Shown here: positions 6,425 to 11,833 of the stretch, piece after piece
How the letters are laid out: the number at the start of each line of letters is the position of its first letter
Position numbering within the stretch: the first letter of the stretch is position 1
Source of the DNA: Candidatus Aegiribacteria sp.
GTDB taxonomy: Bacteria; Fermentibacterota; Fermentibacteria; Fermentibacterales; JCC-6
NCBI GenBank assembly: GCA_030642525.1
Contig: DAOWNO010000030.1
Coordinates: 1-11,833 of the forward strand
Reading direction: 5' to 3'
Length of the DNA stretch: 11,833 nucleotides
Notes under the pieces: generated by a model
Databases searched by the model: none
Told to the model about the DNA's origin: nothing
The model's input: only the letters and a program-made list of their open reading frames with translations
Translations under genes and position numbers: made by a program

Positions 6425-7705
6425 TTATTCAGACATCGAAGCCATTGCGTCAAGGAACAGTTTGTTGGATTTATACTTGGAAAGCTGTTTCTTCAATACT
6501 TCCATGGCTTCAACCGGATTCATATCAACCAGAATTTTCCGCATGATCCAAACCCTGGACAGAGCATCCGCTTCAATCAGGAGCTCTTCTTTCCTGGTGC
6601 CTGTCTTGGTTATGTCTATTGCAGGATATATCCGTCTGTCAGCAAGACGCCTGTCAAGTACTATTTCAGCGTTTCCGGTTCCTTTAAACTCCTCGAAAAT
6701 AACCTCATCCATTCTGCTTCCGGTATCGATAAGAGCTGTAGCAATGATCGTAAGGCTTCCTCCGTCAACAATGTTCCTTGCAGCTCCAAAGAACCTTTTG
6801 GGTCTTTGAAGAGCGTTAGAATCAACTCCACCGGAGAGAATTTTACCTGAGTGTGGAATTACCTGGTTATTTGCTCTGGCCAGCCTTGTTATCGAATCAA
6901 GGAGTATGACAACATCGAAACCACTTTCTACGAGTCTCTTGGCCTTGGCAAGAACCATATCTGTAACCTGAACATGTCTTTTGGGAGATTCATCGAAAGT
7001 AGAGGCTATTACTTCCCCCCTAACATGCCTTCTCATGTCAGTTACTTCTTCCGGACGCTCATCAATCAGAAGTATCATCAGTTTTGCTTCAGGAGAATTT
7101 GCGGAAATACTGTTTGCAATGCTCTGAAGAAGCATTGTCTTTCCAGCTCTTGGAGGGGAAACAAGAAGAGCTCTCTGCCCTTTCCCGATAGGAGCCAGCA
7201 GATCAAGAATCCGCCCTGCTATGTTCTCAGAATTTGTTTCAAGAATAAATCTTAATTCGGGATAATAGGGAACCAGCGAATCGAAAGAAGGTCTGTTTTT
7301 CAAGTCTTCAAGGCTTTTACTGTTAACACTCTCAATCCTCAGCAGAGCGTAGTATTTTTCGCCGTCCTTGGGTTTCCTTACCTGACCTGATATTGTGTCA
7401 CCTGTGCCTAATGAAAATCGTTTGATCTGTGATGGCGATACATAAATATCCGTTGAACTCGGAAGATAGCAGCCTTCATTTGATCTGAGAAATCCGTATC
7501 CCTCTGAAAGCACTTCCAGAACTCCTGTTGAGTATTCCAGTCCGTTGCGCTCAGTCTTATTTTCAAGGAGTTTTCTTATAAGATCTCGTTTTCTGATTCC
7601 TGATACTTTTTCGAGCTTTTTCTCCCTGGCTACTGACTGAAGCTCAACGAGGGTTTTCTTTTCCAGTTCGGCAAGCGAATACTCGCGTTGAGGTTTTTGG
7701 TTCAT
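6425..7705 (-). CDS. rho: Transcription termination factor Rho
   Basis: The 426-residue protein forms the hexameric RNA helicase that ends transcription on unstructured C-rich RNA. The domains in order are a Rho-N helical domain (about 8-50), an OB-fold RNA-binding domain with the RNP motif GYGFLRS (69-75), and a RecA-type ATPase with Walker A SPPRAGKTM (183-191) and Walker B VVILLDSITR (265-274). The Q-loop region SGKILSGGVDSNAL (286-299) and the R-loop region TKTGTRKEELL follow. Length is close to E. coli Rho (419), with no long insertion. The ATG has AGAGGA close upstream. It heads the rho-rpmE-DUF1385-prfA-prmC series. I could not fix its promoter in the divergent gap upstream. Confidence 0.98.
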   Translation of the reverse strand: MNQKPQREYSLAELEKKTLVELQSVAREKKLEKVSGIRKRDLIRKLLENKTERNGLEYSTGVLEVLSEGYGFLRSNEGCYLPSSTDIYVSPSQIKRFSLGTGDTISGQVRKPKDGEKYYALLRIESVNSKSLEDLKNRPSFDSLVPYYPELRFILETNSENIAGRILDLLAPIGKGQRALLVSPPRAGKTMLLQSIANSISANSPEAKLMILLIDERPEEVTDMRRHVRGEVIASTFDESPKRHVQVTDMVLAKAKRLVESGFDVVILLDSITRLARANNQVIPHSGKILSGGVDSNALQRPKRFFGAARNIVDGGSLTIIATALIDTGSRMDEVIFEEFKGTGNAEIVLDRRLADRRIYPAIDITKTGTRKEELLIEADALSRVWIMRKILVDMNPVEAMEVLKKQLSKYKSNKLFLDAMASMSE

Positions 7706-7889
7706 GAATCCTCTTAATTTCGGGTTTTACAAATGAATAATTTCAGTGACGGTGGTGCATCATCTACCGACACTTAATACGCCTGAAAGCTTCTGAATCC
7801 TAAAAGTTAAAAAGAATTCCCGTTGAGAAATTTAACTGGATAACTAACTGAATATATCAGATAAGCACGCAAACAATCTGAAACGTCCG
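7706..7889. other. Divergent intergenic region between rho and the GGDEF-like gene
   Basis: These 184 nt must carry the start signals for both rho (minus strand) and the sensor gene (plus strand). On the plus strand TTTAAC and TATATC 16 nt apart (about 7830-7857) form a weak promoter candidate, and TAACT occurs several times within 7832-7850. On the minus strand only weak matches are seen. No strong terminator or RNA element is apparent. Confidence 0.4.
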
Positions 7890-10064
7890 TTGAATCGTCA
7901 ACCCCTCTCCATATTCGGGGGGACGACAGATGTAATATTATACATAGTTGCGTTGACGGGCAACCTTATGATTATTTCCATTTATCTGAATCAACCGACT
8001 GGAGAATCAGCTGTTTTGAGAATCTTGAAAATCGCGGGGTTCAGCGTACTGGTGGCAGTAGTACTTATTATAGCATCCGGCAGACTCCTTCACAGCAGTT
8101 CAAGCGAGGCAGATCTGACCTTAGTTTTTATTGCTGCAGGCTTTTTCCTGCTATCCGCTGCTCTTGCCGTAACAACTCAGAAGAAATCACGAAAATTTTC
8201 TGACAGATTGATCATCTACTGGGTCTGCGCCGGAATAATGATAAGCGTACAGCTTACAGGAGGAAGCAGCAGTCTCTTCTACTCCGGATATCTTCTGTTT
8301 CTTATGTGGGTATCCCTGCCTTCAACCGGAGCAGAAGCGACCGAACTCGGTCTGCTTATCGGATTTGTAGAAGCTTTCGCTCTGCTGAATGCTTCTATCT
8401 GGTCAGGAGAGGTGGCGCTGCTCACAAAACTGATCCCTCTGCTCCTGCCAGCCCTGAAGGCTCTTCTTGTCCCATTCCTTTTTGGCCTGGTTGCTGACTG
8501 GCTGGCGGAAAAGGAACTGTTCCTGAATGAAGTCGCTCCACCCGGCAGGTACAAGGGGGAAAAAACCGATCACATATCCTCGAAAACCGGAACAATCCTG
8601 CCCTATCCTTTGCTGACTATCATTCAAAGGAATTCCAGTGCGGATTCCACCTGTTTGTTTATTCAGTATGATGATGAATTTTACAGGTTGGAAAGTTTTG
8701 TGGCAAGGGACACTTCAGTCATTGACAGGTATATGTTACCTGCAAATCACAGACTTCTAAGAATCCTCAAGAACAGTAAGAAACCTGTCTCAATCAAAGC
8801 AGGTTCTTTTGCTGAACGTTCAGAGCTTGCACCGTACCGCTTTACCACACTGAAAGATGAAAAAGCTTTCTGGATAGTTATATGCCGTCTGGGGAACGAA
8901 GATAATCCAGCCGGTTTTTTGCTTCAGGATTTTTATGGCGACAAACCATCCTCAGAGACTGTCCGGAATCTTGAAAACACGGCTGAAGCACTGCATATGA
9001 ATGTGATGAATACAGATCTCAATTTTCTGTCTGCCGAAAACGGCAGCTGGATGGCAAAACTGGTTTCCGCTGCGGGAGAAGATTCTCTGGACGCCTCGGT
9101 TCAGGGAATCGCAAGCCTGCTCTCAGAGATCATCCCCGGTTCAACTGTATCGATCGCTGACGTGAATCTTGAAAACAGAGAGATTCGAGTCTGGGTTTCA
9201 AGAGGCCCTCTGGCCAGATGGCGGCGGAAAAGAGTTTCGAGCAGCAGTGAGGGATTGGCGGGATGGATGGTAAAGAACCGCGTCCCCTGCAAGCGCTCAG
9301 GAATGAAGCACAGAGAAAGAAACGTCAGTTCCTTCGCAGATGAAGAGGATCTTAACCTCCGGGTGGGCAGCTGCATGGGAGTTCCCGTTATGCGTAATAA
9401 CGAAGTGCTTGCTGTTATCATTGTTGAGCACGAAGATGATAAGGCTTTCGACCAGTATCATGAGAGTATCATTCTTGCGGCTGCAGGATTGTTTGCACTG
9501 ACTGATGAACTGGCGGACTTCAGAAACAGATTCAGAAATATTTCCGGCCGGGATACACTGACCGGGCTTCCAGGGATTACACTGTTTGACAGACATCTGC
9601 GCGAGATGGCAAAAAGAGTGCAGACGTACGGATGGTCAATTGGAGTGCTTATTGCAGATATCGATGGGTTCAACTTGATCAACAGGAATCATGGTTACAG
9701 CGAAGGAGACAAAGTTCTGAAGGAAGCTGCCACTCGCTTCAGTAATTGCTTTTCTGATGAAATACTGATTTCAAGAACAGGTCCGGACAGCTTTGCGGCA
9801 TGCATTCCAAAAGCTGGAAAAGCGGAAATGGAAGCCCTGAGCCAGAGAGTGACAGATGCTCTTTCGTGGCAGTATATGTCACGCAGCTCGGATACTCAGA
9901 TATCAATTACAGCATCAATTGGCGGATGCTTCACGCATGTGAACAGGAAGGTTCAGAAGTTGACTGGTGAAGCGGAAAAAACCGCTGCTGAGGTCTCTAA
10001 AACAGGATGCGGCAACTGCCTGATACATAAGGTGGGTCTTACAGATAAGGCGCTTCGTGACTGA
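7890..10064 (+). CDS. Membrane sensor protein with GAF-like region and degenerate GGDEF domain
   Basis: The 724-residue protein has an N-terminal membrane part (about 12-205; roughly five to seven hydrophobic segments near 15-33, 44-64, 76-95, 105-122, 130-145, 152-172 and 175-203). A soluble segment (about 235-375) may be GAF-like. A clearer GAF-type domain follows (about 385-540; WMVKNRVP and SCMGVPVMRNNEVLAVIIVEH are typical). Last is a GGDEF fold from RDTLTGLPG (554) to about 714. In that fold the metal-site segment LIADIDGFNLIN and the downstream GYSEGD are kept, but the active-site loop reads GPDSF (631-635) instead of GGDEF and no inhibitory RxxD is seen. Diguanylate cyclase activity is therefore unlikely; it may bind nucleotide or act as an output or dimerisation domain. 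The start is a TTG without a clear Shine-Dalgarno and is uncertain. The gene overlaps the VanZ gene by 8 nt. Confidence 0.8.
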   Translation: MNRQPLSIFGGTTDVILYIVALTGNLMIISIYLNQPTGESAVLRILKIAGFSVLVAVVLIIASGRLLHSSSSEADLTLVFIAAGFFLLSAALAVTTQKKSRKFSDRLIIYWVCAGIMISVQLTGGSSSLFYSGYLLFLMWVSLPSTGAEATELGLLIGFVEAFALLNASIWSGEVALLTKLIPLLLPALKALLVPFLFGLVADWLAEKELFLNEVAPPGRYKGEKTDHISSKTGTILPYPLLTIIQRNSSADSTCLFIQYDDEFYRLESFVARDTSVIDRYMLPANHRLLRILKNSKKPVSIKAGSFAERSELAPYRFTTLKDEKAFWIVICRLGNEDNPAGFLLQDFYGDKPSSETVRNLENTAEALHMNVMNTDLNFLSAENGSWMAKLVSAAGEDSLDASVQGIASLLSEIIPGSTVSIADVNLENREIRVWVSRGPLARWRRKRVSSSSEGLAGWMVKNRVPCKRSGMKHRERNVSSFADEEDLNLRVGSCMGVPVMRNNEVLAVIIVEHEDDKAFDQYHESIILAAAGLFALTDELADFRNRFRNISGRDTLTGLPGITLFDRHLREMAKRVQTYGWSIGVLIADIDGFNLINRNHGYSEGDKVLKEAATRFSNCFSDEILISRTGPDSFAACIPKAGKAEMEALSQRVTDALSWQYMSRSSDTQISITASIGGCFTHVNRKVQKLTGEAEKTAAEVSKTGCGNCLIHKVGLTDKALRD

Positions 10065-10446
10065 GAAAACCATGCAAACGGTTCGTTTGCTGGCAAGAAG
10101 AGGTTCTCTTCTGCTTATGCTGGCTGCTATTTTTTATCTGAGTCACCAGCCTTCTGTCGATATCATACCTCCTCTTTTTCCGATGCAGGACAAGGTGCTT
10201 CATGCAATCGAGTTTTTTCTTCTGTTCTTGTCGCTTCTTCTGAACAAAGATATATGCAGAGGTTTTCATCCCATGCTCATGTTATTCAGTGCAGGAAGTT
10301 TATGGGCTCTTTTCGACGAGATACATCAGAGTTATGTTCCAGGAAGAGATTGCTCTGCGGGTGATTTCTTAGCTGATATCGCTGGTATGGTTATATGTCT
10401 GCTGATTTACCTGCTTTTGTTCAGTGATAGAGAATATTCTGCTTGA
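10057..10446 (+). CDS. VanZ-family membrane protein
   Basis: The 129-residue protein shows the VanZ pattern: FYLSHQP at the first helix, then QDKVLHAIEFFLLFLSLLL, LWALFDEIHQSYVPGRDCSAGDFLADIAG and a last helix of about 20 residues. Four transmembrane segments are expected. The family is named from teicoplanin resistance protein VanZ, but most chromosomal members have no proven role, so the name is not a resistance call. I chose GTG at 10057, with AAGG 6 nt upstream and an overlap with the preceding stop; an ATG five codons later (10072) is nearly as good. The overlap suggests co-transcription with the sensor gene. Confidence 0.88.
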   Translation: MTEKTMQTVRLLARRGSLLLMLAAIFYLSHQPSVDIIPPLFPMQDKVLHAIEFFLLFLSLLLNKDICRGFHPMLMLFSAGSLWALFDEIHQSYVPGRDCSAGDFLADIAGMVICLLIYLLLFSDREYSA

Positions 10447-10470
10447 CATATGAAGTGTATTCGTTAAGAT
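10443..10470 (+). promoter_or_regulatory. Sigma70-type promoter for the lipoprotein-LysM pair
   Basis: A perfect TTGACA (10443-10448) overlaps the VanZ stop codon. After a 16-nt spacer comes TAAGAT (10465-10470), 4 of 6 to the -10 consensus. The predicted transcript would have a leader of about 90 nt before the lipoprotein start, in which I see no obvious structured element. Confidence 0.55.
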
Positions 10471-10568
10471 TTCATTGTTAGTGGATAGCCGTGCGAGTAT
10501 ATGGAAATGCTTTATTTGTATATTTGCGCTAGTAGTCAAACCAAACGAATCGAGAGGAGGTGCCAGGT

Positions 10569-10841
10569 ATGCTCAAGTCGAGAACAAAATTGTTCCTTCT
10601 TGGACTCCTGACCGTGTCTCTGCTGTTAGCAGCATGCGGGCCAAGCTCCGCAGAACTAAGGGCAAGAGACGATGCCCGGGCAGCAGCTCTGGCTGCAGAA
10701 GCCAAAGCCGATGGCCTTGAGGAAGAACTTGCAACTCTACCCGGTCATATCATTGAAGAACTTGAAGAAATTGCTGCACTTGAAGTGGAACTTGCTGAAC
10801 TTACACAGGAATACTATTCACTCGGCGGCGGAAGCCGATAG
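10569..10841 (+). CDS. Small coiled-coil lipoprotein
   Basis: The 90-residue product starts with a basic n-region and hydrophobic core and ends in the lipobox LLAAC with Cys23 as the lipidated residue. The +2 residue is Gly rather than Asp, which by the enterobacterial Lol rule would favour the outer membrane. The mature part is almost entirely charged helix (about 28-55 and 60-83) with Leu, Ala and Glu in heptad-like spacing, then a GGGSR tail. It resembles Lpp/OmpA-linker type small lipoproteins in style, but I recognise no named family. The ATG at 10569 has a strong GAGGAGG 8 nt upstream; a GTG three codons earlier overlaps that site and is rejected. The LysM gene follows after 18 nt. Both proteins share the motif LAELTxExxSL. 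Confidence 0.8.
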   Translation: MLKSRTKLFLLGLLTVSLLLAACGPSSAELRARDDARAAALAAEAKADGLEEELATLPGHIIEELEEIAALEVELAELTQEYYSLGGGSR

Positions 10842-10859
10842 CAGGGAAAGGGGAAAACA

Positions 10860-11534
10860 ATGAAGCGTACAATAGTATTAGCTCTGATGATTTGCCTTGG
10901 CCTTGCATCCACAGGTTTAGCTAAGACCTGGACAGCCGAGGAGCTTTCACAGTATTCACAGGCAGAAATCGAAGCAATGGGAAACGACGATATTCATCTC
11001 CAGATCGCTTTCTGGGAATGGAAAAAAGCTGTTGCCGATGAACGCATTGCCGAGCTTGAACCTCAGGTTCTTCCTTTAAGGGAAGAACATGAAGAGATTC
11101 ACGTAACACTTGCTGAACTCACCTCAGAGATCAACTCTCTCAGGGCAGAGATCAACCGCCTGCGTAGCGCGGGTGTCCTGCATCTCATTCTTGACGGGGA
11201 ATCACTCTGGAAAATTGCTTCTTATCACTACCACTATGGTGATGGTTCACAGTGGCCTGTAATTTATGAACGCAACCGTGACACCATAAGTGATCCAAAC
11301 CTCATTTATGCGGGTCATACTCTTTGGGTACCCGTACCAATGCTCAACTCTTACACCGTTATCGAGGGCGACTTTCTCGGTAAGATTGCAGGATACGATG
11401 TAGTCTACGGTGACAGAGGTATGTGGCCGCAACTGTACGAGGCCAACCGCGATATAATCAGCGATCCTAACCTGATTTATCCGGGACAGGTTCTTGATGT
11501 CAATCGCTCTGCTTCTTTTGGAGGATCACGCTAG
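10860..11534 (+). CDS. Secreted coiled-coil protein with two LysM-like repeats
   Basis: The 224-residue product has a signal peptide (1-21, cleavage likely after GLA). The N-terminal part is acidic and helical, with a coiled coil at about 55-104 (LAELTSEINSLRAEINRLRS). Two tandem LysM-like repeats cover about 107-158 and 164-214. Both contain an I/L-x-G-(D/E) start, a (K)IA helix, a YGD loop, WPxxYExNRDxISDPNLIY and a PGQ/AGH turn before the last strand, so they arose by duplication. LysM modules bind glycans of peptidoglycan, which places the protein in the periplasm or at the cell wall. GGGG lies 6 nt before the ATG. It is paired with the upstream lipoprotein and ends at a strong terminator. 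The product reaches only to GGSR after the second repeat, with no catalytic domain. Confidence 0.88.
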   Translation: MKRTIVLALMICLGLASTGLAKTWTAEELSQYSQAEIEAMGNDDIHLQIAFWEWKKAVADERIAELEPQVLPLREEHEEIHVTLAELTSEINSLRAEINRLRSAGVLHLILDGESLWKIASYHYHYGDGSQWPVIYERNRDTISDPNLIYAGHTLWVPVPMLNSYTVIEGDFLGKIAGYDVVYGDRGMWPQLYEANRDIISDPNLIYPGQVLDVNRSASFGGSR

Positions 11535-11551
11535 AATCCTCGCCGTATACC

Positions 11552-11589
11552 GGAAGGCTCTCCACTCTCTGTGGGGAGTCTTCCTTTTT
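11552..11589 (+). terminator. Rho-independent terminator after the LysM gene
   Basis: GGAAGGCTCTCCAC pairs with GTGGGGAGTCTTCC over 14 bp (two G-U pairs) around a TCTCT loop, and five T follow directly. It begins 17 nt after the LysM stop codon. It should end the lipoprotein-LysM transcript efficiently. Confidence 0.9.
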
Positions 11590-11607
11590 CCATTGGAAAT
11601 TTAACTG

Positions 11608-11833
11608 ATGTCTGACAAATCAATTTCTCTGCTGGTTCCTTTATCCGCGGATAAAGCTGGAAATATTCTTGGCACAGGTGATGTCAACCTGAGACGTATT
11701 TGCAAAACTCTTGGTGTTGAAGCTGTTTACCGTAATGGAAATCTCAGTATTAAAGGAACCAGACATTCTACAGAGAAGGCAAGAGCCGTTATCTACAGAC
11801 TAATACATGAACTTGAAGTATCAAATTGTCTCA
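11608..11833 (+). CDS. PhoH-family protein (YbeZ-like), N-terminal fragment
   Basis: The 75 codons seen run past the right edge. The peptide has the N-terminal pattern of PhoH-like proteins before their P-loop ATPase: a short strand (SISLLVPL), a GTGDVNLRRICKTLGVEAV segment and a strand-helix unit, NGNLSIKGTR then STEKARAVIYRLIHELE. This matches the KH-like fold in which 'xLFGxxDxNLxxIExxLGVxxxxRGxxLxIxG' is typical. PhoH proteins are cytoplasmic ATPases linked to RNA metabolism and usually lie upstream of ybeY. The P-loop itself is outside the window, so the call rests on this domain. A stop codon lies just upstream in frame, fixing the ATG. The Shine-Dalgarno is weak (GGAAA, about 8-9 nt upstream). 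Confidence 0.75.
   Translation, partial: MSDKSISLLVPLSADKAGNILGTGDVNLRRICKTLGVEAVYRNGNLSIKGTRHSTEKARAVIYRLIHELEVSNCL

Noticed and set aside
10057..10446. VanZ as a glycopeptide resistance determinant
   Set aside because: The family name comes from one plasmid gene. There is no vanA/vanX/vanR-type neighbour, and most chromosomal members have no shown link to resistance.
1..11833. Mobile element, CRISPR array, toxin-antitoxin or phage-defence system
   Set aside because: I found no transposase, integrase, spaced direct repeats, tRNA or recognisable defence gene. The genes are housekeeping or envelope types with regular operon spacing.

Overview
This 11.8 kb window looks like ordinary chromosome of a diderm (Gram-negative type) bacterium of moderate GC content. 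The signs for two membranes are a lipoprotein with a clear lipobox and a non-Asp +2 residue, and a secreted LysM protein. The gene mix (rho-rpmE-DUF1385-prfA-prmC block, DUF362 ferredoxin, PadR/DUF5320/NifX-like cluster, VanZ, tandem LysM repeats) resembles environmental, probably anaerobic lineages such as those around the FCB group (Fermentibacterota or Cloacimonadota type). That placement is an impression from the proteins and was not tested by any search. I see no rRNA, tRNA, CRISPR, insertion sequence or phage gene.

Left part, minus strand (1-3139). Transcription runs right to left. A DUF362 protein with two [4Fe-4S] motifs is followed, with TAATG coupling, by an EamA/DMT transporter. 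Just past the transporter stop, a separate promoter (TTGACA-16-TATCAT) with an inverted repeat near its start site drives a PadR-type regulator, a DUF5320 protein and a NifX/NifB-like protein that runs off the left edge. The last three form a tight, probably self-regulated cluster of the kind seen with accessory Fe-S/Mo proteins in anaerobes.

Middle part, minus strand (3140-7705). This is a translation/transcription-termination operon: rho, rpmE (L31, zinc form), a membrane DUF1385 protein, prfA (RF1) and prmC (RF1 glutamine methyltransferase). DUF1385 and prfA share an ATGA overlap, and prmC starts 5 nt after prfA, so RF1 and the enzyme that modifies its GGQ motif are made together.

Right part, plus strand (7890-11833). 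A membrane sensor with a GAF-like region and a degenerate GGDEF domain (GPDSF) overlaps a VanZ-family gene. A good sigma70-like promoter at the VanZ stop drives a small coiled-coil lipoprotein and a secreted coiled-coil protein with two LysM-like repeats. These end in a strong intrinsic terminator. Only 18 nt later a PhoH-family gene starts and continues past the right edge.

Most of the window is conserved housekeeping. The parts worth a second look are the lipoprotein/LysM pair, the pseudo-GGDEF sensor, the PadR operator and a similar distant palindrome, and the squeezed terminator/phoH junction. I do not see strong evidence for a wholly new system.
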